Shown here piece after piece: positions 52,208-63,920 of a stretch of 64,000 bases of DNA (positions are counted from its first letter, which is position 1; every line of letters begins with the position of its first letter). Made by a program: the position numbers and the translations under genes. Source of the DNA: Batillaria attramentaria (taxonomy: Eukaryota; Mollusca; Gastropoda; Batillariidae); the NCBI GenBank assembly GCA_018292915.2, contig JACVVK020000291.1, positions 474,501-538,500 on the forward strand, written 5' to 3'. Under the pieces are notes generated by a model. That model searched no databases. It had not been told where the DNA came from and worked only from the letters and a program-made list of their open reading frames with translations.

Positions 52208-52729
52208 AACAAAAAACAAAAAACACCACAAAAAAACCGCTAGTAGCAGCAGTAAATCTTTCTTTTTCTTGTAGGCACGAGGAAAACAAAAGGCCGAAAT
52301 ATGCAGAAGGGCAGTACCAAACGCACAACTACGAATCAAAATGAAACTGTGATTTTCCACATACGATCCTAATTACTCAACTTGAGATCAGTTTCCCTGG
52401 AGTGTAAAGTAGACAAATAGACAGCCCTGATATTCCACTGATTATTTGTCCATATAAAATTTCTTTCTTCATTTTCTGTTTTGCCACCTCCCCATTTTAA
52501 CGCCACCTGCTGCACTGGCATAAGGAAACACACCTTTACAAGGATGCATTGATAGGGATTGCTATCCTGCCTTCAACACATCTTCTGAAACACAAACTGT
52601 GCTTCAACAACGACTAGCAATTAATGAATATGGAAGTATTTTACACTGGTGTTTTACAATACTTGATGAAAAAAACAATCCAACACCAAATCAGTATGAA
52701 AAATAGACTGAATCACTGATAGACGACTC

Positions 52730-53030
52730 CACTTGGCACGCCCCGAGGCCGAAGCCCCACCCGTTTATTCTCCCGTGTATTGGGAAAACACCTAAGTCCA
52801 TGACGTCTATCTATAGAAAAAGGGCTGATTGCAAGATAAAAGACAGTGACGTCATGGTCTTTTTTCTCAAATGACGTCAACGGACTTACTGTTACATATT
52901 TCAGTCATAACAAACTACATATGCTTCCCTTGCCAGACCACACCATGTGCTGTGCTCGTGTTGCGGGAACGCGATTGGCTGAATTTGGGGGGCCTCAACC
53001 CTTTTGATCGACAGGAGTGGAGTAGTCCAT
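52730..53030 (+). repeat. Dispersed 300-bp repeat, copy 2
   Basis: Counterpart of 440-745. It contains two TGACGTCA-like (CRE-like) palindromic sites. It lies 220 bp downstream of the VMP1 stop codon, so possibly within its 3' UTR. Confidence 0.75.
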
Positions 53031-53247
53031 TGTGCTCCCTAGCAATTAAGGAACTTGGCAGATATTTTACACTGGTATTTCACAATACGTGATGAAAAAA
53101 AAAAAAAAAAAAAATCCAATATCAAAACAGTCTGAAAAGCAGACTGCATCATCACTGATTACCATTTTTTTTTTTGGGGGGGGGGGGGGGGGGGGCAGTT
53201 TTAGTGAGGTGTCAAAAATATCATGGTAAACTACGCTAGTTCTCCGT

Positions 53248-55310
53248 CTAGTCCCTGTTGCTCTTGTTGACGACTTTAGTGAGGTTCGCGAGGCCGGCTT
53301 TTTGGAGGGCGTGCTTGGCGCGACACAGCCGCTTGTGGTAGGACTGCGCCATGGAGTTGAGGATGGACAGGAGGAAGTAGGCCACCATGACTAGCACCAC
53401 CTTCTCAAAGATCCATGACAAGATGTTCCCACTCTGCAAATCACACAGTGCTCATTGTATTGTGCCGCGAGGCAAAAGGGAAGCAGCCAAAATGAAGGCT
53501 AATTTGTACAGGTGCATGTCTTTCTGTTCATCGCAAAATGGCAGTTCCAATGTCCCTGATCCGAAAGGAGGAAAAGTATGTACATGTAGTATTTAGTGAT
53601 GTACATGTAGAGGCAAAGCCACGAGCGCACATCCGCCATTATGGGGTGTCTGGGGGCACGCTCCAACGGAAACTTTGAACTTTGAACAATTGATTTGAAC
53701 TAAAATCTGTGCAATCTGGTGCATTTTGGCATGGTTTCAGGTGCTACACATATGCAGGCTCACAGCTCATTCTGAGCTGCTCTAATAGACTTTTGACTTA
53801 GACTTTTGTGCTCCGCCGTGCAGTTATGCCACACCTCCCTTGTTGTATCCGAGAGAGATAACAAGGTCAGTTACTGCAATGGAGATTCAAACGTGCGGTG
53901 ACGTTTTTGTCTGGGATGTGCGGCAGATATCCATATTTTCGGGACAGACAGTTCAATTTATGTGTCTTCTGGGACAAATACAGCTATTCCATGACAGCAA
54001 GAATGCCTGCATCAGACCTGCCTACCCACCAAACATGACATGAGTAGTGCCAAAAACCAAACGAGTAGTTTCCTGGCCAAATGAGTAGTCCTAACGTATC
54101 CCAACCAAAATGTGCCAGCTTGTTGCTTAAGCTACAAATCAACTATTCTATTCTTTGGTTTGTTTGATTTGACTGGTTACAGTGTACTACCATAGTATCT
54201 CAGGTTTTTTATTTTTTTTTATTTTAAAAAGCCAAATTTCTTTCTACCGGGTATTTTTACATCGTTAAACTCTGCATGAGGCTCGTTCAAAAAGCCGGAT
54301 CAGCGCGAGCAAAACTTCAGATCGGATTTGACGAAATGCTAACTGCTAAATTACGTAGATTTAGGGGGAAAAATGTGTAGTGGGGCAATTAAATGTGTAG
54401 TTGCGTAGTAAGCCCAAAATTACTTAGTTTTCTATGGTCAATGTGTAGTGTAGGCAGGTCTGCTGCATGTATATATTATATCAGACAGGCTACTTCAATG
54501 CTTGACCCAAAAATGTTGCCCGGTATTCATTGATAAGGGAGTGACAGCAGTTCCACGCAACTTACTGAAGTGGCCGCACCAGTCCCTGGTTTGTGATGTA
54601 ACTTGCTTTTCTGCTTGGCCAGCCAGTCGCGGAACGGCGTCTGCATGGACTTCCCCACCCACGGCACGAGTCTGATCACCATACGAAACACACATTACAA
54701 CTTAAATAAATAAACAAATAAATATTGTTCATGTATCTGGGCTTAAAATGTTTAATCCATGATCCTAAAGGGGGAAAAATGTATAGCAGTTAATGCAGTG
54801 GCAAAGCCATGAGCGCGCTTCTACAAAGCAGATATACGTTAATTTTATGGAAGGGGTGTCTGAGGGAATGCTTCCCACAAAAAAAAAAAGAAAAAAAAAG
54901 AGAGACTTAAACCTGTGCAGTCTGGCGCATTTTAGCACGATTTTAAGTTTTTCAGAGGAGGAACCACTTTTGGGGAGGAATATTTTTAGAATTAGACTGA
55001 TGGTGCATTTTAGATGCTTCAGAGGAAGAAACATGCTTTCTGGGGGGGCAGACATTTTTTTAACAAAGGTAGAAATCTGCCAAAAGGTGGAAGATTTTCA
55101 GTCCTGATGTATCTGCTAAACCTCATATGCTAGTATCGCTCATTCGCTGTCACTGGCAAAACAGAAAGAGGTCTGGAACCCTACTTTCCTCACTTTTCAG
55201 AATAAGCAAACGACGTCATCCAGACATTTTGGTGGACAATTCACTCACCCCATTAGCTGAATGACTTTTTCTACATGATGAACGCTGAACAGGAAAATAA
55301 CAAACAGCTT
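53248..55310 (-). CDS. VMP1: VMP1 C-terminal exons
   Basis: Exons 55249-55310 ([20 protein letters not shown]), 54566-54671 ([20 protein letters not shown], then [15 protein letters not shown]) and 53248-53433 ([32 protein letters not shown], then a basic tail ending NKSNRD). The last transmembrane helix and the SMAQSY motif match the VMP1 C terminus. A TIR element (54013-54462) sits in the last intron. Confidence 0.95.
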
Positions 55311-56321
55311 CTGCAACACAACAAACCACCAGCACAATGTCACAAACAACAATTTCTCTGGTACAGGTGTATCAGAAAACAAACCTAAATAAATTTCTAT
55401 ACATGGTGAACCATGAAGGAAACTCATACACACACACACACACGCACAGAATCATATAGCAATATATATTTTTTTTTTACCAAATGCCAACTGGAGTTTT
55501 CTTTCGGTTTCACCGCTGCAGACATTTTTGTTCCCCTAAAATGGACTTACCGTACGTTGCCTTTACGTGGCAGAACTCTTGTACTGTGTTTTAGCACAGT
55601 TACCCGACTCGACAAAACTCATGCACTACATGTATACATATACGTGTATTATTGTTATCATTACGCCTAATTATGAACCACAGAACTGTGGATAAACAAG
55701 CGCACCTGTATATGCATTTTGATGATGGCTTTGCCAATGAGGGTGGCGCCGAAGAAAGTCCAAAACGGAATGAGGAAGTGGCCGCACGTAATACCAGCCA
55801 GATCAAACAACGGGTTGGGAATCTGTTGGCAAAAGGCACGTGTCAAGTAAATCAAGTTCTGATCTGATAAAGCTATAACCCATCTTTCCCTTTCTCTCTG
55901 CTGAAGGACAGAGTGTAAGGCAGGTATGTGCCTGCTGCTACGCCTTGAATCTTTATCAATGGTTACAAAAAGTTAAATTTTTCTCACTCTCATCCACCCG
56001 CCACCCAACACACACAGAGAGAAATTCTGTTTACTCAAACCATATCTAACTTTATGTGTTTGTACACAGCGTACATCTTACAAGACAATGAACTAGTACT
56101 GTAATACAAATAGTGGCCAGCACCGGTCACAACCCTTCTATTGTACTCTCCAACTCAGAAATGCCATAGGAGCCAAGGGCAGCAGTTATGCTAGATTTGC
56201 ACAGACAGAAGCACAAAGACACACAAACTCATAGACACAGACACACACATGCACACACAGACACACAAAGAAAGACACAGACACACACACGCACAGAAAC
56301 AGACACACACAAACATGCAGA

Positions 56322-56420
<99 letters not shown>

Positions 56421-56439
56421 ACACACAGACACACACACA

Positions 56440-56478
<39 letters not shown>

Positions 56479-57461
56479 GAAATGCAGAGAGAGAATTAGA
56501 CTGAGCGGCAACTCACCGAGGCGCAGGCAAGGATACCGAAGAAGCCGACCCTCTGCACCAGATTATGTACATACAGTTTTGCTTTCTCCATCACACCCTG
56601 CAAAACACAACGCACGACTAATGCCCACTTTCCGTCCAAGTTATCAGGGGTAACCAGTTTGCACAATACCCAGCGAATTACAGAATAAAAATAGTCACCT
56701 TCATTTTTTCGTATGCAGTGACTGGTATGCACTCTAGAATTGTGAAAGGTGCTTGAGGAGCAGTAGTGGGAATACACTGAAAATGCGTGTCGACAGAGAA
56801 TGTCAAATGGTCATATCCCTAAAGCAGCACATTCATACTTGTTTTTCTTTGGCTGAAACTTCGATTTTTTTTTTTTTTTGCTGGACAAGTAGGCAGTTTG
56901 ACTGAACAAGTAGGAAATTTGGCTGAAAATTTCCAAATGACAGAAAATTCCAAAGCCTGATCATTACTTGTGCAGTGCAGAAGATTGGGCTGTGAGCCTG
57001 CATGAAAAACAGAAAGAAATCATGCAGGATGGGGTGGGGGATGGGGCAGATTGCTCTCCTGAGGGGCTGCAGCCTTCATGTACCTTTTTACAGCAAGGGA
57101 TCGAATAACTGCCAGTACCAAAACTAGTAGGATCATGTCATGGAACGCAAAACAGCATGCTTTCTGTTTGACAGTAGACCATGTGCTGGCCGCCACAGCA
57201 TGTTCCTGCGTGGCGTGACAGGTAAGAGGGCAGCACCATTAGCACGGGTTCCAACAACAACCCGGTTTTGAGGCCACAAACAGGAATGAGAACAGTTTTT
57301 GTACAATTAAGTATTGAAAGAGCCTTTCCGCTTGTTTCAGATGTGCAAATCTGACATTATATCATAACATGTGCGCAGGGAAAAATCTTGCCCCCAAAAT
57401 AACAAAACAAAACAAAAGCAAAAAGAGGGTGAACAGAAAAGAAAAACTAAAAACAATGAAA

Positions 57462-57542
<81 letters not shown>

Positions 57543-60500
57543 GCATGCGCGAGTGCATGCTAGCGTTTCCTTTGGTTTTGTAACTTTGTTCAACTACGGT
57601 ATTGTGTTAACAATGAACTTTGGAAGGGAGTTCCCGTGCTGTGCTGATTGCCTTCAAATACTAAAACAAGAATTCAGTGCTGGCTAGAACACAAACAGGG
57701 ATAACACATTAACAGCCTTTCACAAAATGTGCAAACTTTGTGCAAGGAATGGAATTAAAATCTTGTGACAGCGTCATTCAGTCAAAGTCCACAGCTTGAC
57801 AGCTCTGTTGGGTGTTTTAACAAAAAAAACACATGCACAGCGTTTGTCAACTGACCAAAGAGAATGGTGCTACCGCGCCCTGCAAGAACAAAACACATGT
57901 GACTTCCATCACACAGGCAAACCTGCCAACACCACAAAGTCAGGCTGGGGAATTGCTGACGAAAAAAGAAAGAAGACTGAAACCTAGGCCAGGGTGCAGA
58001 GGCAACGTCCTGCTGGGGAACCATGGGGGAACACCCTACTTAAGAAAACAAATTTAAACATTTTCAGAGGCATTTAGTAGCTTGTCCAAAGAGTAAAATT
58101 CTGCCCTTGTACCGACATGCAAGTCTTCAAAAATGAAGGCAGACTGTCCAGTATGGAATTACATGTATCATGATACATGTATGTGACTGTGCGTGTAACC
58201 TTTTACCCTCTTCCCTTTCTTTGGCTGAAACTGAGATTTCTTTTGGCTGAAAGGATAGGAAATTTGGCTGAAAACTGCCAAATGACTGAAAATTCCCCAG
58301 CCTGCACAGAGCGCTACCCAGGTGGTTTCGCTTCAGTTTTGAGTTTTGTGAAATGTGACTCACCAGCACCTTGTGAGTTACCAACATCAAAAGAGATCAC
58401 TGTAATTACACTTGAAACGCAAAACCCAGTATTTGTGTACGACATCTTGTGTACCAAGGATTTACACAAAAGCAGGGATGTCACTGGAACTTGAAACCTA
58501 TAGGACAAATGTCCTGGAAGGTGGCAGATGAATAGGACATTTATCCTGAATTGGAACGAAATAGGACATTCTGGTGCGCGACAATAAAGCATTGTAAAAC
58601 AGGAACCACATAAACACAAGTCAGGGTTAAACTCTTTCCCAATCAGAGGGCTTCTTTCAGGGAATACCACACATTACTCACTTTACGTGCGTGTAACTAA
58701 AAATATTCTCTGCGGCAAGCGAACAAGCTCCCGGAGTAGCGCAAGGCGGCAGCCCTCACTCGGAAAAATGTCACTAGTTTGTCCGCGATCAACAGAAACC
58801 CAATCGGACATAAGAAAGATGACCTCCTCTTGAAATAAACAATCGGACATCTGTCCTGCTGGACAGTTTTTTCATCGGACATTTGGCCAAGTCTATCGGT
58901 CATAGTCCTGTGTCCGGGCACCAGTGACATCCCTGCAAAAGGCTTCTATGATCACTCAGGGTCACTCAGTGGTCCATGATTCAAAAAGAGGGTAAGTGTG
59001 TAGTATTTAGTGACGAAGTGGCAAAGCCAGGAGCAGACGTCTGGTGTTATGCTAGGGGTGTGTGAAGACAGCCTGCCCTAGAATTTAAAAAACAACAACT
59101 AAAATCTGTGCAATTTTATGCATTTGGCATGATTTTAAATTTATGTGCTTTGACAATGACAAATACTTTATTCAGTGTAGGCTCCCAGCCCATGGATGAG
59201 GGTGGGGGGGGGGGCATGCACACAGCGATTGTACAAACTTTAGCTGATACATTTTCCTACTAGACTGTCTGAATTCGGGTTACAATAAAATATATAGCTA
59301 GCTACACATCTAGACACACACACTGTGCCTGAGAGGAGGAAACACTTTTCTTGGAGGAAAATCTTTAGAATTAGACTAAAGTCTGTGCAATTTAATGCCT
59401 TTTGACATGATTGAAGTGCTTCAGAGGAGGCAACACACTTTATGGGGGTAGGAAAAGTTTTAGCGAAGGCGGAAATCCCTCAAAAGGTGGAAGATTTTAA
59501 GCTTTGTCACTATGTTCTTATAACAACGCAGTAGTTTTGACATCACCTCACCATAGCTTCACTGCACTTCTGGCTTAGAGAGTATAAGAATGCCTGTGTT
59601 CTGTTTTTCGACCAGCGTTCAGCTTATGAATGAACTCCTACGCTATTTCTTAATTCTTAATTAATTTTAAATTAATATAATTAGTTGAGCCTGTGATTAA
59701 TATTGATTGTTCTTAGTTATTTATCTGTTGATTTATACTGAGCCTGTCTTATATCTCAGCTGCCCATTTCGGGATGAATAAAATGCAGTTGAACTGAATT
59801 TGAATTGAATTAGGTGTATTACTGGGATTGGCAGTGAAAGTGATGACACACACACACACTGACACAGTGATGCCACACTGTTAATATTCCATCCTGCAGT
59901 CTACAATTACAAATGAATGTTTGCTTTAGAATCAGAACAATGGCAAACAAAAATCACCACAAAGGAGTGTAAGAAATTAAACATACTGGACTTGCTGACC
60001 GCAGACACAGCTGCTATCATTTTTGAGTTTTCTATTTGCTCTCCAGGTGTGGGTTGCAACCCACTGGTGTTGATATTAGGAGCGGTTGGTGGCGAGGCAC
60101 CATCAGTGAGAGAGGTTCAGGGTTTGAATCCTACTTAAGGCATCAGACTTTACAACTAGGTCATTTGGGCTGACCACTCAGGGGTTGTCTCCGACTTCCT
60201 ACACCTCTGCTTTGAAAATTTCAAGCCACAAAAATTCAACATAAATGCAAATCTAAATTTTGAAACTTAACAGCTGCGTTTTGTTACATTTCAGGAGTCG
60301 GACACAACATGTCCACTCACCATGTCCTCTGGGTGGGACTGTTTCTCATGGATAAGCTCCTCAATCTCCTCAAAGTCATCGTCCTCCAGACTGGCGCCAG
60401 AAAGGCGAGCCGCACGTGCCATGAAGTACGGAGGCAACTCACCAATGGCGGTCCCTGCACCCTGTGAATCAGTCAAGTGTTGAGTGCATGATGGCCAACA

Positions 60501-61477
60501 CATCAAAAGAACTGTTTTCGTTTGAAAGGCTAAAAGGTGAACAAATAGTTCTGAGCTGTTTTGGCAGTGTCTTACTTACTTACTATACCACTAAGCCAAA
60601 TGCAGAGTTGCAGCCTAACACAGTGTGGCACTGAGCCAAATGAAGGCTAAACGCGAAAAGTGAGGTTCTGTTTTACTGTTCAGGGGTCACGTTCATTGCA
60701 CATTTTTGTCTACATATTGCACTTTGGGGACACCCTACACATTTTCAAGGAAGCTCTGCAAACTCATACACATTATGAACCGGGCCCAAATTGCACCCAC
60801 GTCAGCGGTGCGTGATGCAAGTTTGATTACACTGGCTAGAGCAGGTCGAGTGACACAAGGAAGCGTTCTGTGCGACTTATTGTCACTTTGGTTCCCTTCA
60901 CAAGTTATGAACATTAAGAACCTTCTTTTTGACGTGCACACATCTTTTTAGTGCCATACACATTTTTTTTTTACCAACCCCATGCTTTTTCCATTGCAAA
61001 ATGAAAAACACCAGTGCGACCACTAACTGTTGTGGTCCCTTCAGGCCATTTGAATATTTGTTCACACGGCCAGTAAACAACAGTGTGCCGTAATGCCTTT
61101 CTGCGGGCAATTCTGACACCTGCACATATCACTGTCAACTAAAATTCTTTTTATTTGTTTACTCACCCACATAATGGCTTCCATGCGGACTTTGCTCATT
61201 ATCGTCCACATAGTCACATGACCTTCTCCTTCCTTATCCGGACACACCACACTGATGATACACACACACAAGAACAGTTTCAGTCAATGGTTTTGGTTCT
61301 AGTGCTGGAATGTGCCACGTTTGCCACAATAAGGGAATTTCACAGACAAACAGGCAAATAACAGCTGACAGGGGGCCATAACACACACTCACTTTGTTTA
61401 TACACGTGAGCCAAAAGTAATAACATTCTTAATATTTGCATTTCTATCGACCAGTTAGCAGCAAACAGTCATAAACC

Positions 61478-61548
<71 letters not shown>

Positions 61549-63920
61549 CGCGCGCGTGTGTTTGTGCCTAGCCTACAGTACGAGATAGAGAGAAAGAAAA
61601 ACAAACTGGATCTCTTTACAAGAGACAGAATACAAACTTACTCATTTGGATACGGAGGTTCCGGAAAATCAACAGACTGGCATTCGTATGCTGCCATGGT
61701 AACGCTAGCTATATGTGGTCCCTGCAAAATTCAAGTCTTGTTACTATACCAGAAGTGTGGAAACACTGCACACTAGCAAAGAGTTACACAAGCAAGCGTC
61801 TATTTTCAGGCAAGTCAGCTAAATAATTGTTTAACTATAAAATTAGACCACAGCCAAATCAGTTGAAGTGGCTTCCATTTACGTGTCCTATGGCTAGATC
61901 TTGTATCTCTGCGGAGCGAAGCAGTAATGATTTCAGCACTGCAGAAAGTCACTTGAAGGATCGTTTACCATCCTGATTTGTGAGGACTTGTGGACCCAGT
62001 ACAAAAAATTGGGATGTCCAAAAATGCGTCATTTCATTACAAGTAGGTGTCAGCGTGCAACGGAAAACAGATTCTTTCACAGCATTTGTTGATAGTTTGC
62101 ACACACACACACAAAAAGCAAAAGAGTTGATTGCCCCTTGTCACTCAGACAGTAAAGTTGTCAGGCACTAACATTTCAATTTATTTGTGTCTACTTGAGT
62201 TTGAAAGTATTTAGCTTGGTCTGAGGAACTGGGATTTGTCACACCTTGCTAGGTATACATGTTCAGATCTAGTATCTACCCACCAAATAAAGAAGGAATG
62301 TGTGCAGACCCGTGCCGAGGCCCACTGAGGACAGGAACTGGGATTTGTCACACCTTGCTAGGTATACATGTTCAGATCTAGTATCTACCCACCAAATAAA
62401 GAAGGAATGTGTGCAGACCCGTGCCGAGGCCCACCGAGGACAGGAACTGGGATTTGTCACACCTTGCTAGGTATACATGTTCAGATCTAGTATCTACCCA
62501 CCAAATAAAGAAGGAATGTGTGCAGACCCGTGCCGAGGCCCACCGAGGACAGGAACTGGGATTTGTCACACCCTGCTAAGTATACATGTTCAGATCTAGT
62601 ATCTACCCACCAAATAAAGAAGGAATGTGTGCAGACCCGTGCCGAGGCCCACCGAGGACAGGAACTGGGATTTGTCACACCTTGCTAGGTATACATGTTC
62701 AGATCTAGTATCTACCCACCAAATAAAGAAGGAATGTGTGCAGACCCGTGCCGAGGCCCACTGAGGACAGGAACTGGGATTTGTCACACCTTGCTAGGTA
62801 TACATGTTCAGATCTAGTATCTACCCACCAAATAAAGAAGAAATGTGTGCAGACCCGTGCCGAGGCCCACTGAGGACAGGAACTGGGATTTGTCACACCT
62901 TGCTAGGTATACATGTTCAGATCTAGTATCTACCCACCAAATAAAGAAGAAATGTGTGCAGACCCGTGCCGAGGCCCACTGAGGACAGGAACTGGGATTT
63001 GTCACACCTTGCTAGGTATACATGTTCAGATCTAGTATCTACCCACCAAATAAAGAAGGAATGTGTGCAGACCCGTGCCGAGGCCCACTGAGGACAGGAA
63101 CTGGGATTTGTCACACCTTGCTAGGTATACATGTTCAGATCTAGTATCTACCCACCAAATAAAGAAGAAATGTGTGCAGACCCGTGCCGAGGCCCACTGA
63201 GGACAGGAACTGGGATTTGTCACACCTTGCTAGGTATACATGTTCAGATCTAGTATCTACCCACCAAATAAAGAAGGAATGTGTGCAGACCCGTGCCGAG
63301 GCCCACTGAGGACAGGAACTGGGATTTGTCACACCTTGCTAGGTATACATGTTCAGATCTAGTATCTACCCACCAAATAAAGAAGGAATGTGTGCAGACC
63401 CGTGCCGAGGCCCACCGAGGACAGGAACTGGGATTTGTCACACCTTGCTAGGTATACATGTTCAGATCTAGTATCTACCCACCAAATAAAGAAGGAATGT
63501 GTGCAGACCCGTGCCGAGGCCCACCGAGGACAGGAACTGGGATTTGTCACACCTTGCTAGGTATACATGTTCAGATCTAGTATCTACCCACCAAATAAAG
63601 AAGGAATGTGTGAAGACCCGTGCCGAGGCCCACTGAGGACAGGAACTGGGATTTGTCACACCTTGCTAGGTATACATGTTCAGATCTAGTATCTACCCAC
63701 CAAATAAAGAAGAAATGTGTGCAGACCCGTGCCGAGGCCCACCGAGGACAGGAACTGGGATTTGTCACACCTTGCTAGGTATACATGTTCAGATCTAGTA
63801 TCTACCCACCAAATAAAGAAGGAATGTGTGAAGACCCGTGCCGAGGCCCACCGAGGACAGGATACCCAGACCGACCCAGTAGGCGTACCACAGTAACCGT
63901 TTCTGTACTGCTGCTATTGC
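53248..63920 (-). CDS. VMP1: VMP1, vacuole membrane protein 1 (3' nine coding exons; 5' end off the right edge)
   Basis: Coding exons in transcription order: 63810-63920, 61642-61721, 61167-61251, 60321-60461, 56517-56597, 55706-55822, 55249-55310, 54566-54671, 53248-53433 (stop TAG at 53248-53250). They total 323 codons including the stop, with matching phases at every junction. The translation follows animal VMP1 from the [16 protein letters not shown] segment to the C terminus ([66 protein letters not shown]). The family is a multispanning ER protein with a VTT/DedA-type domain. It is needed for autophagosome formation and ER contact-site dynamics, and has phospholipid scramblase activity. 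The C-terminal tail after NSMAQSY is longer and basic compared with the human protein and lacks an obvious KxKxx end. The intron between the first two exons listed contains a tandem array of extra exon copies. Promoter and N-terminal exons lie outside the window. Confidence 0.96.
54013..54462. mobile_element. TIR element (family T4), 450 bp
   Basis: The ends CAGACCTGCCTAC and GTAGGCAGGTCTG are perfectly inverted, with CTGCAT duplicated at 54007-54012 and 54463-54468. The interior repeats GAGTAGT/GTGTAGT motifs. It lies in the last VMP1 intron. Confidence 0.87.
54755..55105 (+). repeat. Dispersed repeat family F copy
   Basis: It contains the 5' motif GGCAAAGCCATGAGCGC, the TTTTAAGTTTTTCAGAGG core and the 3' GGTGGAAGATTTTCAG end. 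It lies in a VMP1 intron. Confidence 0.7.
55706..61721 (-). CDS. VMP1: VMP1 exons for the VTT/DedA-like core
   Basis: Exons 61642-61721 ([19 protein letters not shown]...), 61167-61251 ([20 protein letters not shown]), 60321-60461 ([16 protein letters not shown] followed by an acidic cytosolic stretch), 56517-56597 ([15 protein letters not shown]) and 55706-55822 ([20 protein letters not shown]...) give the conserved membrane core. All introns are GT-AG. Intron contents include a (GT)33 microsatellite at about 61481, a TIR element at 58473-58935, another at 57941-58304, a SINE at about 60080-60285 and a 145-bp (CA)-rich block at 56325-56475 that starts roughly 40 nt from the 56517 donor. Confidence 0.95.
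56325..56475. repeat. Compound (CA)n microsatellite
   Basis: About 150 bp of CA repeats with interspersed GA and GC dinucleotides, preceded by a diverged CA-rich stretch from about 56210. It lies in a VMP1 intron near the exon 56517 donor. Confidence 0.97.
57464..57538. repeat. (GT)n microsatellite
   Basis: About 37 perfect GT repeats in a VMP1 intron. Confidence 0.97.
57941..58304. mobile_element. TIR element (family T7), 364 bp
   Basis: The ends CAGGCTGGGGAATT and AATTCCCCAGCCTG are perfect 14-bp inverted repeats. The flanks CACAAAGT and CACAGAGC match at 6 of 8. Related sequences: 39407-39757 (full), 40815-41000 (left half), 6058-6247 and 56840-56960 (right half). Confidence 0.83.
58473..58935. 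mobile_element. TIR element (family T5), 463 bp
   Basis: The ends CAGGGATGTCACTGG and CCAGTGACATCCCTG are perfect 15-bp inverted repeats with CAAAAG on both sides (58467-58472 and 58936-58941). The interior has repeated GGACA(A/T)(T/A)TGTCC-like palindromes. It lies in the VMP1 intron between exons 60321-60461 and 56517-56597. Confidence 0.87.
58985..59510 (+). repeat. Dispersed repeat family F copy, with insertion
   Basis: It starts GTGTGTAGTATTTAGTGACG and ends GGTGGAAGATTTTAAG. About 150 bp of foreign sequence (about 59165-59325) interrupts the middle. Confidence 0.65.
60080..60285 (+). mobile_element. SINE family B, degenerate copy
   Basis: It has GGTTTGAATCC as a decayed B box, followed by body sequence parallel to the 17258 copy (TCAGGGGTTGTCTCCGACTT, then TTCAAGCCACAAAAATTCAA). 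It lies in VMP1 intron sequence just right of exon 60321-60461's donor side. Confidence 0.65.
61481..61546. repeat. (GT)n microsatellite
   Basis: About 33 perfect GT repeats in the VMP1 intron between exons 61642-61721 and 61167-61251. Confidence 0.97.
62225..63860 (-). repeat. VMP1: 15-copy, 109-bp tandem array carrying a duplicated VMP1 exon
   Basis: Fifteen units of exactly 109 bp. The rightmost unit belongs to the complete ancestral exon (63810-63920). The other fourteen each hold a 54-bp exon copy starting at 62284, 62393, 62502 and so on every 109 bp to 63701 (ending at 63754), plus a 55-bp spacer. On the minus strand each copy reads cccag|TTCCTG at its 5' side and TATTTG|gtgggt at its 3' side, so each has an AG acceptor and a GT donor identical to the ancestral donor. 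Each copy encodes [18 protein letters not shown] (18 codons, phase 0 to phase 0), so any number of copies could be spliced in without breaking frame. Retaining a spacer adds VGRY and then a stop. The tract before each AG is poor in pyrimidines and 55 nt is a very short intron, so actual use is unproven. Unit identity is about 98% or better. Confidence 0.95.
63810..63920 (-). CDS. VMP1: VMP1 ancestral complete exon, donor of the array
   Basis: The exon has 37 codons, phase 0 at both ends, preceded by ttgtttcag and followed by gtgggtag. It encodes [15 protein letters not shown], then [18 protein letters not shown], then LLYL, matching the conserved animal VMP1 block that precedes GPHIASV. It is the only copy with the 5' half of the exon. 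All array copies begin within its ATCCTGTCC segment, so it must be the parent. Confidence 0.94.

Larger units (their letters stand above)
44161..53247. other. Region between VMP1 stop and MondoA start: UTR, intergenic DNA and repeats
   Basis: No conserved coding sequence is recognisable. Contents: SINE-like elements at about 44755-44945 and 47554-47985, a CAGT/ACTG-rich tract at 45000-46580, a C15G13 palindrome at 45645-45672, a 14-bp stem-loop at 45766-45805, a 270-bp direct duplication at 46680-47150, a 20-bp inverted repeat near 50777 and 50997, a SINE tail fragment at 52150-52207, and a dispersed repeat at 52730-53030. Part of the right half is presumably VMP1 3' UTR (minus-strand AATAAA at 48242-48247), but this is unproven. 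Confidence 0.6.

Noticed and set aside
62269..63768. Series of identical 63-residue ORFs across the 109-bp array, each starting [10 protein letters not shown]
   Set aside because: Only the C-terminal part is VMP1 exon sequence. The N-terminal part is the same exon in the wrong frame, read through the spacer. They arise because 109 is not a multiple of three.
62225..63860. CRISPR-like or satellite array
   Set aside because: The repeats are 109 bp and near-identical throughout, without variable spacers. The unit contains a recognisable VMP1 exon in a eukaryotic gene.
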